Source of the DNA: SIG469 sp964384255
GTDB taxonomy: Bacteria; Bacillota; Clostridia; Oscillospirales; Oscillospiraceae
Direction of reading: 5' to 3'
Assembly (NCBI GenBank): GCA_964384255.1
Contig: CAYLKH010000025.1
Span: forward strand, 1-28,845
Length of the DNA: 28,845 nucleotides
A program made the translations under genes and the position numbers. Below, piece after piece: positions 1 through 7,509 of this stretch; the stretch's first letter is position 1, and each line of letters begins with the position of its first letter. The notes under the pieces are model-generated. The model saw only the letters and a program-made list of their open reading frames with translations. It had not been told where the DNA came from and did no database searches.

Positions 1-91
1 TCAATGCAAGCATTGACGTCCCGGAAATTTCACTACTCGGCCTTCAAACGTGCGAGAAAAGGCCGCATGTCGGCCTTTCGAGTGCGCTGCC
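1..91. repeat. Hairpin-rich ~90 bp dispersed repeat, copy A
   Basis: This segment matches 28756-28845 in the same orientation with about six substitutions and one single-base indel. It starts with a dyad (TCAATGC-AA-GCATTGA, 1-16) and contains a second one, AAAGGCCG-N5-CGGCCTTT, near 58-78. The left edge is cut by the window: copy B shows that the first dyad extends further left (ACGTCAATGC arms). No open reading frame with a ribosome binding site lies in it. It is probably a small non-coding interspersed element of the REP/MITE kind; that class is inference. Confidence 0.75.
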
Positions 92-106
92 GAAGGCCGC
101 AAAATT

Positions 107-141
107 CGTGTCAAAATAGTCCATCGGACTATTTTGACACG
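107..141. other. Perfect 16-bp hairpin
   Basis: The arms 107-122 and 126-141 are exact reverse complements around the 3-nt loop ATC (arm core GTGTCAAAATAGTCC). There is no T-tract on either side, so it is not an obvious terminator. It sits between repeat copy A and the terminator-like hairpin at 146-183 and may be part of a longer dispersed element. Confidence 0.6.
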
Positions 142-145
142 CTGG

Positions 146-183
146 AATTCGGCGCAGAAGCTGGTTTGCTTCTGCGCCGAATT
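146..183. terminator. Stem-loop at end of MATE-MBL operon
   Basis: The 16-nt arms 146-161 and 168-183 are perfectly complementary (core CGGCGCAGAAGC) with a 6-nt loop. The hairpin begins 4 nt beyond the stop codon of the hydrolase gene that ends at 187. The T-rich side faces the plus strand, so on the minus strand it would be a terminator without a clean U-tract. Assignment as terminator rests on position and stem strength. Confidence 0.55.
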
Positions 184-186
184 TTA

Positions 187-1083
187 TTAATTAAGCTCAA
201 TAACGTCCAGATCGTTGGGGGCATAAATCCTGCCGCTGAACTGCTCCGACGCTTCGGAAATATAATCCCGCTTGCGATTTTCCAAATCATTGTCGCTGCC
301 GTGGACAAGGATAAGGTTTTTCGCTTTCAGGCTTTCGGCATATCCGGCAGCCTCCTTAACGGTGGAATGGCCCATTTTGCCGGGTTTCCCGCCGGGACCA
401 CCAGGACCACCAGGTCCACCGGGACCGCCAGGACCGCCGGGACCGCCAGGTCCACCGGGACCACCAGGACCACCAGGACCACCAGGACCGCCGGGTCCAC
501 CAGGACCTCCCATACCGTGTCCGGATGCCAGATTAAAGGCTTCGTGCATGAGGTATTTCATTCCGGTCAGCTCATCCCGGTTGCTTTCGTCAAAGGGAAC
601 ATCGCCGTGGAAGGCAAACTTCCCGCCGTCTTCAAGGGTCATAACAAAGCCGTACTGAGTCACGTTGGGGGAGTTCAGATCAAGGAACTTAAAATGCCGA
701 CCAAGGATATCCGCTTCGTCACCGTGGCTGACGGTTATAAATTCGTTGTTTCTGATGATATTATCGAAATTATCCGGGAACATGAGACGCAGAATACCCT
801 GAGCGACTTCCATCAGCTGGGGATGTAGATAAACCTTAAGGCTGCCGCCCGCACCGCGGAATAGCCATGGCAGACCAAGAAGGTGATCGGTGTGCATGTG
901 GGATATGAATACGGCGCTGATATCCCGGGAGCTGATATTTGCCAGCTGCATCTGGCGCAGCAGCTGGCCGCCGCCTCCTGTGTCCACAAGCATTTTGCCG
1001 TTTTCGTTTTCATAAACGAAGCAGGTGTTGAAGCAGTTGAAGGTCATGGCGTGACCTGTGCCGAGCATGGTGATTTTTTCCAT
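187..1083 (-). CDS. MBL-fold metallo-hydrolase (RNase Z-like) with internal (Gly-Gly-Pro)13 insert
   Basis: The 298-aa protein has the metallo-beta-lactamase fold hallmarks: GTGHA near the N-terminus, H62-M-H64-T-D66-H67, a HGD motif at 159-161, HEAFN at 180-184, GHST at 238-241 and a late VHGS histidine around residue 261. These are the metal ligands expected of RNase Z/arylsulfatase-type hydrolases; the substrate is unknown. Residues 192-230 are 13 consecutive GGP triplets, followed by GGKPGKMGHST, so a collagen-like tract sits in the loop just before a catalytic motif. There is no signal peptide, so the enzyme should be cytoplasmic. The ATG at 1083 has AAAGGAAA upstream. The gene lies 27 nt downstream of the MATE gene and is probably cotranscribed. 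It is intact on both sides of the insert, so this does not look like a broken gene. Confidence 0.88.
   Translation of the reverse strand: MEKITMLGTGHAMTFNCFNTCFVYENENGKMLVDTGGGGQLLRQMQLANISSRDISAVFISHMHTDHLLGLPWLFRGAGGSLKVYLHPQLMEVAQGILRLMFPDNFDNIIRNNEFITVSHGDEADILGRHFKFLDLNSPNVTQYGFVMTLEDGGKFAFHGDVPFDESNRDELTGMKYLMHEAFNLASGHGMGGPGGPGGPGGPGGPGGPGGPGGPGGPGGPGGPGGPGGPGGKPGKMGHSTVKEAAGYAESLKAKNLILVHGSDNDLENRKRDYISEASEQFSGRIYAPNDLDVIELN
394..510 (-). repeat. 117-bp tract of 13 nine-base Gly-Gly-Pro units
   Basis: Thirteen consecutive 9-bp units of the form GGN-GGN-CCN encode residues 192-230 of the hydrolase. Synonymous third positions differ from unit to unit (GGT, GGA and GGC; CCT and CCC), so the protein pattern is cleaner than the DNA pattern. 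This suggests the tract is old or selected, not a recent slippage product. Confidence 0.95.
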
Positions 1084-1110
1084 TTATTATTTTCCTTTCG
1101 ATCTTAGCTT

Positions 1111-2481
1111 TCAGTTGGATCGTTCGTCCAGCTTTTTCAAAGCCTTTCTGAACTGGAAGAAGAACAGGGTGGATGCAAAGCATACCGACAGGAAGTCGGC
1201 CACAGGTTCGGCAGAATATACAGCCATTACCTTGTCGGCAAAGATGCAGGGCATAATATAGATCAGGGGGATGAGCAAAACGATTTTGCGCATAACGGCG
1301 ACCACGATGGATGCTGCGGCGTTGCCGATGGAAACAAAGGTCATCTGGCAGGCCATCTGGATCCCAAACAATCCCATGGCGCCAAAATATATCCTGATGG
1401 CGGGCTTGGCAAATTCGATGAGGGCAGGATCGGAGGTAAACACCGACGCCAGAACACCGGGGAACAGCATGGCCAATGCCCAGACGAACATTGTCCAGGT
1501 GAGGCAGACCTTCAAAAGAAGGGAAAAGGTTTTCCTGACCCGGTCGGTATTGCCTGCGCCGTAATTATAGCTGATAATGGGCTGAGAACCCTGAGTTATG
1601 CCCTGCACAGGCAAAAGGATAAACTGGGATATGCTGGTGAGTATGGTCATGGCGCCCACTGCGGTGTCGCCGCCGTATTTCAAAAGGGATGAGTTGAAGC
1701 AGACGGAGATAATGCTTTCGGTGCTTTGCATAACAAAGGGAGAAACCCCCAGAGCAATACAGGGGAGAAGTACCTTTGGGCTGATGCGCAGATGCTTTGC
1801 TTTAAGCCGGAGCAGGCTCTTTTTGCCTGTCAGGAAAAGTACTACCCATACGCAGCTGACAGCCTGGGAAATAATGGTGGCCAAAGCCGCGCCCCTGACC
1901 CCCATGTCCAGGGCAAATATGAAAATGGGGTCGAGGATGATGTTGCAAACAGCGCCGATGACCACGGTTTTCATGCTGGTGGTGGTATAGCCCTGAGCGG
2001 TTATAAAGGTGTTCATGCCCAGAGTCATCTGGACAAAAATGGTGCCTACAGAGTAGATGTTCATATAATCTACAGCATACTCGATAGTGTTGTCGCTGCA
2101 CCCAAAGGCCATCAGCAGCGGGCGGTTCCATTTAAGAAGGACTGCTGTCAGGACGAGGGAAACAACGATAAGGGCGGTGAAACAGCCGCCAAGAATGCTT
2201 TCGGCATCGTCGTTATCGCCCCGGCCCATGGCTATGGAGGCTCTGGGGGAACCGCCGCTGCCCACAAGGGCGGCAAAGGCGGAGATTATCATGATCAGCG
2301 GCAGACATACCCCAACTCCTGTAAGAGCCAGCGAACCGTCGCCGGGCATATGCCCGATGTAGATCCGGTCGACTATGTTATAAAGCATGTTTATCACCTG
2401 AGCGGCGACAGTGGGGATGGCGAGCCTGCGTAACAGCTTGCCAATGGGTTCGGTTGCGAGGAAAGTATTGTCGTTATTCAT
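1111..2481 (-). CDS. MATE family efflux transporter
   Basis: The 456-aa protein has the length and repeated hydrophobic pattern of a 12-helix MATE antiporter, with the N-terminal PIGKLLRRLAIPTVAAQVI stretch, YNIVDRIYIGH, and the mid-protein GITQGSQPIISYNYGAGN segment typical of the MepA/DinF branch. Such pumps export cationic drugs or metabolites using a sodium or proton gradient; the substrate here is not readable. The ATG at 2481 has AAAGGAT about 9 nt upstream, and a good promoter lies at 2506-2533. The hydrolase gene follows after 27 nt, suggesting a pump-plus-hydrolase unit. Confidence 0.93.
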   Translation of the reverse strand: MNNDNTFLATEPIGKLLRRLAIPTVAAQVINMLYNIVDRIYIGHMPGDGSLALTGVGVCLPLIMIISAFAALVGSGGSPRASIAMGRGDNDDAESILGGCFTALIVVSLVLTAVLLKWNRPLLMAFGCSDNTIEYAVDYMNIYSVGTIFVQMTLGMNTFITAQGYTTTSMKTVVIGAVCNIILDPIFIFALDMGVRGAALATIISQAVSCVWVVLFLTGKKSLLRLKAKHLRISPKVLLPCIALGVSPFVMQSTESIISVCFNSSLLKYGGDTAVGAMTILTSISQFILLPVQGITQGSQPIISYNYGAGNTDRVRKTFSLLLKVCLTWTMFVWALAMLFPGVLASVFTSDPALIEFAKPAIRIYFGAMGLFGIQMACQMTFVSIGNAAASIVVAVMRKIVLLIPLIYIMPCIFADKVMAVYSAEPVADFLSVCFASTLFFFQFRKALKKLDERSN

Positions 2482-2505
2482 GGTTCAGATCCTTTCTGGT
2501 AAATA

Positions 2506-2533
2506 ATTATAGCCAATACCGGAAAATAGTCAA
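2506..2533 (-). promoter_or_regulatory. Sigma-A promoter of the MATE-MBL operon
   Basis: On the minus strand there is TTGACT (2533-2528), a 16-bp spacer and a perfect TATAAT (2511-2506). The start codon of the MATE gene follows 25 nt later. Confidence 0.7.
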
Positions 2534-2560
2534 GGTCAACTGGCACAATGTATGCCGGAT

Positions 2561-2600
2561 AAGAAAAAGCTGCAAAGGCCCGTCCGGGCTTTTGCAGCTT
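2561..2600 (-). terminator. Intrinsic terminator of the lysR gene
   Basis: The arms 2567-2582 and 2585-2600 (AAGCTGCAAAGGCCCG and its complement with one wobble) form a 16-bp stem. On the minus strand the stem is followed by TTTTTCTT. It starts 8 nt after the LysR stop codon and separates that gene from the MATE promoter. Confidence 0.85.
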
Positions 2601-2607
2601 GACCATT

Positions 2608-3495
2608 TTATTCCCCAAACTGTTCTTTAACGACCTGTAAAAACAGCCGGGCAGCGGGGTTAGTCATTTTTTTGTTCCAGGCAACAACATAGGTGCGCAC
2701 GGCATCCTGGCCGGGAATGCGGGTGAAGCTTACGTTTTCGGAATAGAAAACTCCCTTAAGAGCCTCGGGAATTATGGATATCCCCATACCGGCACCTACG
2801 GAGAGCAGAACCGCTTCTGCCCGGTCATATTGGCAAACCACGTTGGGTTCAAAACCTCTGGCCCGGCAGACCTTCATTATCTCGCTGTACAGGGCAGGGC
2901 CGTCAGACTGGCTGACACCGATGAAACGCTCGTTTTTCAGCTTTGAAAAGTCTGCCTCTTTCCCCGCAAGAGGATGGTCAGCAGGAAAAGCAAGGCAAAG
3001 ATGGTCCCGGTGAGAAATGATGCTGTCAAAGCTGTCTCCCGCAGGCATCATCTCACGGACGGCAAAGTGGAAATCGTATTTTTCCTCGGTCATGGCCATG
3101 ACCTGGCTGCGGCCGGAGGTGAAGGAAATGTCAATAAGTATCTCCGGATGACGCTGGGAAAAAACAGCAAGACATCTGGAAAGGGCGGCGCTGGAGGTGG
3201 TCAGGGCGGAAATGGAGATAGAACCCTTGTCACCCTTTTCTATCTGGCGGATCTGGAACATGGCTTTTTCTGCCAGATCGATCATTTCGATGGCCTTGGG
3301 CAGCAGTTCGCGACCGGCATCGGTTATGGCAACGCCCCGGCGGGAGCGGATAAAAAGCTGAGCGCCCAGAAGCTTTTCCAGCTCGGATATGCTGTGGCTC
3401 ATGGAGGGCTGAGATATGCCACATCGCCGGGCAGCTTCGGAAAAGTTCATGGTTTGGGCGACTGAAACAAAATGCTTTAACTGATTGGTGTCCAA
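2608..3495 (-). CDS. LysR family transcriptional regulator
   Basis: The protein begins with a winged helix-turn-helix of LysR type (QLKHFVSVAQTMNFSEAARRCGISQPSMSHSISELEKLLGAQLFIRS), followed by a type 2 periplasmic-binding-like effector domain. I chose the TTG at 3495 (295 aa, MDTNQLKHF) because AAAGGA at 3510-3505 lies 9 nt before it. The in-frame ATG at 3513 would put that Shine-Dalgarno inside the coding region and has none of its own. The gene is divergent from the solute-binding lipoprotein at 4041, a typical LysR target arrangement, although 527 bp separate them. The effector is unknown. Confidence 0.9.
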   Translation of the reverse strand: MDTNQLKHFVSVAQTMNFSEAARRCGISQPSMSHSISELEKLLGAQLFIRSRRGVAITDAGRELLPKAIEMIDLAEKAMFQIRQIEKGDKGSISISALTTSSAALSRCLAVFSQRHPEILIDISFTSGRSQVMAMTEEKYDFHFAVREMMPAGDSFDSIISHRDHLCLAFPADHPLAGKEADFSKLKNERFIGVSQSDGPALYSEIMKVCRARGFEPNVVCQYDRAEAVLLSVGAGMGISIIPEALKGVFYSENVSFTRIPGQDAVRTYVVAWNKKMTNPAARLFLQVVKEQFGE

Positions 3496-3511
3496 TGGAG
3501 TTGGTCCTTTC

Positions 3512-3526
3512 ATAGACGATATCTAT
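3512..3526. promoter_or_regulatory. LysR-type T-N11-A box, possible autoregulatory site
   Basis: ATAGA-N5-TCTAT at 3512-3526 is a perfect 5+5 dyad containing T-N11-A, the classical LysR box. It lies just downstream of the predicted lysR transcription start, where bound protein would repress its own gene. Confidence 0.4.
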
Positions 3527-3539
3527 AATCAACAAGGAT

Positions 3540-3568
3540 ATTATGCACTTTTTTTATCAGTTCGTCAA
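3540..3568 (-). promoter_or_regulatory. lysR promoter
   Basis: On the minus strand there is TTGACG (3568-3563), a 17-bp spacer and CATAAT (3545-3540). The predicted start near 3533 leaves a leader of about 38 nt to the TTG start codon. Confidence 0.6.
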
Positions 3569-3570
3569 GC

Positions 3571-3890
3571 AGAAGAGGAATATGAGAGGCTGTAGACAAG
3601 GTATAAAGCAGCCGTAACGAAAAGGAAGATAGTGTGAAAGAAACCCATCAGGGGTGTCTTTCGCGTTCAATAACCCGCCCCAGCGGCAGGAACGAACTTA
3701 AGTTCGTTCCGCATAACTTGAAGGCAAAGGCTACCGGGCCTTTGTCTACAAGTTGGACTATGATATTCCATATCGGAATAAACGGATACAAAAAGCGAAT
3801 TGCACCATATGGATGGAAATGATAAGATTAAAAATGGGAAAGTAATGTGTCATTATGGATTTTTTGTGTCATAATGCGTGGTAGTTCACA
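3571..3890. other. Non-coding intergenic region with several palindromes
   Basis: I see no gene here. It holds a hairpin at about 3638-3663 (GAAAG...CTTTC, one mismatch), a perfect 22-nt palindrome at 3689-3710 (arm GGAACGAACTT), a CAAAGGC/GCCTTTG stem at 3725-3744, a TATTCC/GGAATA dyad at 3764-3780, and CATTATG/CATAATG arms at 3851-3857 and 3870-3876. The last dyad lies directly upstream of the promoter at 3895 and may be a regulator site for the lipoprotein gene. Confidence 0.5.
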
Positions 3891-3894
3891 ACTA

Positions 3895-3929
3895 TTACCC
3901 TTTACATAAACGAAATGATGGCATATAAT
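3895..3929 (+). promoter_or_regulatory. Promoter of solute-binding lipoprotein 1
   Basis: TTTACA (3901-3906), a 17-bp spacer and a perfect TATAAT (3924-3929) give a strong sigma-A promoter. The 10-mer TTACCCTTTA spanning the -35 region recurs at the same distance from TATAAT in front of the paralogous gene at 17888. A 5' leader of about 105 nt follows, with AAAGGA 8 nt before the start codon. Confidence 0.75.
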
Positions 3930-4040
3930 CTCTCAGGTGCCGAACAGACGGCGCGGATAATTTAAGTAACCGTTGGTCTGATCGGCGGTCACTGATGAAA
4001 GCACAGACGTGTTTTCATATATTACGAAAGGAAATGCAAA

Positions 4041-5774
4041 ATGAAAAAGAACCTTCTTTGCCTGCTGCTGGCTCTGGCTATGATGCTGAGCATGGCAGCC
4101 TGTGGCAGCTCTGATGCCACCGAAGATACTTCTTCTGCAGAGACTTCGTCTTCTGCTTCCGAAGAAGCTTCTGCTCCCGCATCCGAAGACGCTGCTTCTG
4201 CTGAAAACGCAGAAGACTCATCCGAAGAAGCGGCTCCCGCTATCGCCCCCGTGACTTATCCTCTCACCGGTGACGATCTTACCCTTACTTACTGGTACTA
4301 TGTACCCGCCTACACCCACATCGTTGACAGCAACGACGCTTATCCCTGCATCCCCTATGCTGAGGAAGCTACCGGTGTCCATCTTGAATTCACCGAAGTC
4401 GGACAGGAAGTCGTTTCCGAACAGTTTAACCTGATGGTCGCATCCGAAATGTGGACCGACCTGATCCCCGCCAGCGAATATTACACCAATGGTCTGGCTG
4501 CTGCCTATGAAGACGAAGTCATCATAGACCTGACCGACTATATGTATGAATATATGCCCGACTTCATCGCTCTGTATGAAGCTCAGGACAGCACCACCCA
4601 GAAGGCTGCCAAAACCGACGGCATGATGCTGGCTTTCCCCACCATCTCCGACGGCTCTCTGGCTTCTGCCGGCCTGGTCACCCGTGGTGACTGGCTGGAT
4701 GCTATGGGCTTTGAGTTCTCTGGCCAGGCTATCGATCTGGACGAGTTCACCGACCTGCTCCGTGCTATCCACACCGAGTACGATACTCCCTATACCTATT
4801 ATCTCGAGCCCAGCGGCCAGATCGGTCAGCTGAACGATGCTTTCGACTGCAACATCCCCAACCTGTATGCCGGCTTCATGTCCACCGTTGGTCCCCAGAT
4901 CTTCGTTAAGGACGGCACTGTCGTTTCCGGTTGGACCGAGGATGGCTATTATGATTACATCCAGTGGATGCTGGGTCTGTTCGACGAAGGCGTTCTGTAT
5001 GCTGACTTTATCTCCGTCGATACCGACCGTATGGTCCAGAACAACAACATCGGTGCCGGTATGGCCGGTGTATGGCAGGCCAACGCCGACAAGATCACCG
5101 AAGGCGAAGACTATGCCGACGAAAACAACCCCACCTTCAAGTCCCAGCCTGTTCCCCGTGTTTTGGCTGACGTTAACAGCGAAAGCAAATGGCAGGACGA
5201 AGTGAACCTGGTATCCTTCAGCGTTTCTGTCAGCTCCACCAGCGACAAGGTCGAACTGGCCTGCAAGTGGATGAACTACTTCTACACCGAAGCCGGTTCA
5301 AACCTGGCCAACTATGGTGTTGAAGGCGTTACCTACGAGTTCGACGAGAACGGCGAACTGGTATGGCTTGACCAGATCATGAACAACAGCACCTACGGCA
5401 ACAGAGAAATGGCCGTTGCTGTTGAGACCTTCTCCCGCTTTGTTGCTACCAAGGACGACCACGACAAGCTGCTTGTTACCTTCGATGAAACCGGTATCGA
5501 AGCTCTCCAGCTGTGGTCCCTCCCCGGCACCAGCGAACGCAACTATCCCAGCCTGATCACCCTGACTGTCGAAGAGACTGAAGAAGTCGCCAAGACCCAG
5601 TCCGACGTTCTGACCTATGGTCAGGAGACTGCTCTGCGCTTCCTTACCGGCGACCTGGCACTGAACGAAGACAACTGGAATGCTTATGTTGAGCAGCTCA
5701 ACTCCATGGGCCTGCTGAACATCATCGCCGTTTATCAGAATGCTTACGATCAGTACATTGCCGGCGAAAGATAA
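4041..5774 (+). CDS. Extracellular solute-binding lipoprotein (ABC importer, family 1 type)
   Basis: The 577-aa protein has a lipoprotein signal peptide with lipobox SMAAC (lipidated Cys21), then a Ser/Glu/Ala-rich acidic tether to about residue 70 and a long binding-protein domain resembling the LipO/LplA-like carbohydrate-binding proteins common in Clostridia. It should sit on the outer face of the membrane and capture a sugar or glycan. No permease or ATPase gene lies nearby, so it must use a transporter encoded elsewhere, or else work as a stand-alone binding protein. The paralogue at 17888-19594 shares blocks such as DEVIIDLTD and the DENGE region near 435. Codon use is strongly biased toward CTG, TCC, GCC and GAC, consistent with high expression. 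Confidence 0.9.
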   Translation: MKKNLLCLLLALAMMLSMAACGSSDATEDTSSAETSSSASEEASAPASEDAASAENAEDSSEEAAPAIAPVTYPLTGDDLTLTYWYYVPAYTHIVDSNDAYPCIPYAEEATGVHLEFTEVGQEVVSEQFNLMVASEMWTDLIPASEYYTNGLAAAYEDEVIIDLTDYMYEYMPDFIALYEAQDSTTQKAAKTDGMMLAFPTISDGSLASAGLVTRGDWLDAMGFEFSGQAIDLDEFTDLLRAIHTEYDTPYTYYLEPSGQIGQLNDAFDCNIPNLYAGFMSTVGPQIFVKDGTVVSGWTEDGYYDYIQWMLGLFDEGVLYADFISVDTDRMVQNNNIGAGMAGVWQANADKITEGEDYADENNPTFKSQPVPRVLADVNSESKWQDEVNLVSFSVSVSSTSDKVELACKWMNYFYTEAGSNLANYGVEGVTYEFDENGELVWLDQIMNNSTYGNREMAVAVETFSRFVATKDDHDKLLVTFDETGIEALQLWSLPGTSERNYPSLITLTVEETEEVAKTQSDVLTYGQETALRFLTGDLALNEDNWNAYVEQLNSMGLLNIIAVYQNAYDQYIAGER

Positions 5775-5790
5775 CAAAACGTAACAGAAC

Positions 5791-5828
5791 CGGCCGCAGG
5801 GGCAAATCGCCCCTGCGGCCGATATTTT
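5791..5828. terminator. Intrinsic terminator between lipoprotein 1 and aroQ
   Basis: Perfect 13-bp arms (5791-5803 and 5809-5821, CGGCCGCAGGGGC) with loop AAATC are followed on the plus strand by ATATTTTTT. It ends the lipoprotein transcript. The same stem could also stop the convergent aromatic operon, whose last stop codon is at 5862, although its minus-strand T-tract is weaker. Confidence 0.9.
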
Positions 5829-5861
5829 TTATGCCGGAGCAAAAGCACTCCCGGGATTTGA

Positions 5862-6287
5862 TCACCGTTTGCAAAGAATGTGCATGGCTTCAAGATAGCC
5901 GTCAAAACCCCTGCCCTTGACCGTAGCAACGCAGGCCTGACGGATGAAAGAGATCCTGCGGAATTCGTCACGGGAGTCAGGATCGGAAATATGGACCTCC
6001 ACAGTTGGTATGCCTACAGCCTTTACAGCGTCCAGCAGAGCAACACTGGTGTGGGTATAGGCGGCCGGATTGATCACGATGCCGTCGACCCTGCCGTAAG
6101 CCTGCTGGATGGCATCGACCAGGCTGCCTTCGTGGTTAGACTGATAAAACTCAACGTCGACACCCATGGCATCGGCCTCTGAGCGGATAAGGCTGACCAG
6201 ATCCTCATAGGTGGCTTTGCCGTAGATGTCAGGCTCTCTTATGCCCAGCATATTCAGATTGGGGCCGTTAATTATTAAAAGCTTCAT
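5862..6287 (-). CDS. aroQ: 3-dehydroquinate dehydratase, type II
   Basis: The 141-aa enzyme converts 3-dehydroquinate to 3-dehydroshikimate, the third shikimate step. Type II signatures are complete: INGPNLNMLG at the N-terminus, Arg17 and Tyr22 in the active-site lid, NPAAYTHTS with Asn73 and His79, and EVHISD with His99. I start at the ATG at 6287 (MKLLIINGP), which has GGAGGG just upstream; a longer frame to 6314 would add residues absent from the family. The start lies 20 nt inside the end of the aroE/aroK fusion gene, so translation is probably coupled. It is the last gene of the aromatic operon. Confidence 0.96.
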   Translation of the reverse strand: MKLLIINGPNLNMLGIREPDIYGKATYEDLVSLIRSEADAMGVDVEFYQSNHEGSLVDAIQQAYGRVDGIVINPAAYTHTSVALLDAVKAVGIPTVEVHISDPDSRDEFRRISFIRQACVATVKGRGFDGYLEAMHILCKR

Positions 6288-7506
6288 ATTCCCTCCAAAT
6301 GGCCAAAGCGGCATCGGCCACGGTTCCGTTATTGTTGATCTCTACGTCCCGGAATTCGGCATACATGGGTCCCCGCTGCCTGAGCATCTGGGCCAGATCG
6401 GCGCCCAGAGAAAGGGGGCGACCCTGAGTTTCCAGCAGGGAAACGTCCCGGCACAGCTGATAGATACGACCATTTTGCCGCAGCGGGGCAAGGTTGCGCC
6501 GGTCCTTAACGACCCCGCCGCCGGTCAGAATTATCCTGCCGGTCATGGCGCCTGCAATAGCTGTTTGCTGGCGTTCGATGGCCCGGAAGCCTTCTTCACC
6601 CTGGGCTGCAAATATTTCGGGGATGGTCATACCGGCTGCATCAACTATCAACCGGTCAATATCGACTGCCTCACGACCGGTCAGCCTGGACAGCTCCTGC
6701 CCAACAGTGGTTTTTCCGCTTCCCGGCATACCGATAATGACTATGTTCCCTGTTTCGGCCCTCAGCTTTTTTATAATAGACTCGGCGGCTGAATCGTCAA
6801 CATCCAGGCCAAAGATCTTTTCGGCATACATTGCCTGAGATACCAGCATGGGCAGTCCGTTAGAGCATGGGATACCCAAAGTCTCGGCCTGCAACAGCAG
6901 AGCTGTTTTGGCTGGATTGTATATCAGGTCAAGTACTCCCTGACAGGCGGGGAAATCGGAAAGATTGCAGGGACTTTTCCCGGGGTCGGGATACATACCC
7001 ACCGGCGTTGCGTTGACCAGGATCTCTCCGTCGCTGTGTAGATGGAGGTTCTGATAATTGTTGTCGCCGTTTCTGGAAACAACGACTATCTCCCGGGCGT
7101 TTTGTCTCTTTGCGGCTGCCTGAACAGTGAGCGAGGCCCCGCCACTGCCGAAGATAACGACCTTTTTGCCCGTCATGAATATTCCGGCCCGGCTGGCCAT
7201 GTATTCAAAGCCGGGAAGATCGGTGTTGCTGCCCAGAAGACTCCCATCAGGCAGCCGGGACAGGGTGTTGACACTGCCGATAGCCTGAGCCTCAGGAGTC
7301 AGACGGGTGCAGAATTTCATAACGTCCCGCTTGTAGGGCATGGTCACATTCAGTCCCCGTATGTCCGGGTTTTGAAGAAACTGGCCCAGCTGTTCCGGCT
7401 CCAGCTCAATGAGCTTATATCCGGGACAGCCCAGGTGGCTGTGGATAACCGGGGAAAAGCTGTGGCCCAGATGGCGGCCTAAAAGCCCATAGATATTATT
7501 GCCCAT
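6268..7506 (-). CDS. aroE-aroK: Bifunctional shikimate dehydrogenase / shikimate kinase fusion
   Basis: This 412-aa protein joins two consecutive shikimate enzymes. Residues 1 to about 245 are shikimate dehydrogenase: HSFSP (Ser16, Ser18), MPYK with catalytic Lys59, NTD with Asp96, a nucleotide loop GSGGAS at 120-125, NATPVGM at 165-171 and Gln224. Residues from about 253 to 412 are shikimate kinase: Walker A GMPGSGKTT at 259-267, shikimate-binding DID (282-284), FRAIE with Arg308, GGG (329-331) and the lid RGPMYAE (378-384). Both domains look complete, so it should reduce 3-dehydroshikimate to shikimate with NADPH and then phosphorylate it with ATP. Separate aroE and aroK genes are the usual arrangement. 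The start is 3 nt after the pheA stop codon. Confidence 0.94.
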   Translation of the reverse strand: MGNNIYGLLGRHLGHSFSPVIHSHLGCPGYKLIELEPEQLGQFLQNPDIRGLNVTMPYKRDVMKFCTRLTPEAQAIGSVNTLSRLPDGSLLGSNTDLPGFEYMASRAGIFMTGKKVVIFGSGGASLTVQAAAKRQNAREIVVVSRNGDNNYQNLHLHSDGEILVNATPVGMYPDPGKSPCNLSDFPACQGVLDLIYNPAKTALLLQAETLGIPCSNGLPMLVSQAMYAEKIFGLDVDDSAAESIIKKLRAETGNIVIIGMPGSGKTTVGQELSRLTGREAVDIDRLIVDAAGMTIPEIFAAQGEEGFRAIERQQTAIAGAMTGRIILTGGGVVKDRRNLAPLRQNGRIYQLCRDVSLLETQGRPLSLGADLAQMLRQRGPMYAEFRDVEINNNGTVADAALAIWREYEAFNN

Positions 7507-7509
7507 GGT

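Noticed and set aside
394..510. Nine-base periodic DNA considered as a CRISPR or minisatellite array
   Set aside because: Units are codon-phased with no spacers, and the frame stays open through the flanking enzyme motifs.
272..658. Plus-strand frames rich in Pro-Pro-Gly opposite both GGP tracts (also 14414-14596)
   Set aside because: They are the antisense image of GGN-GGN-CCN repeats; there is no convincing ribosome binding site, and the real genes with full domain motifs lie on the minus strand.
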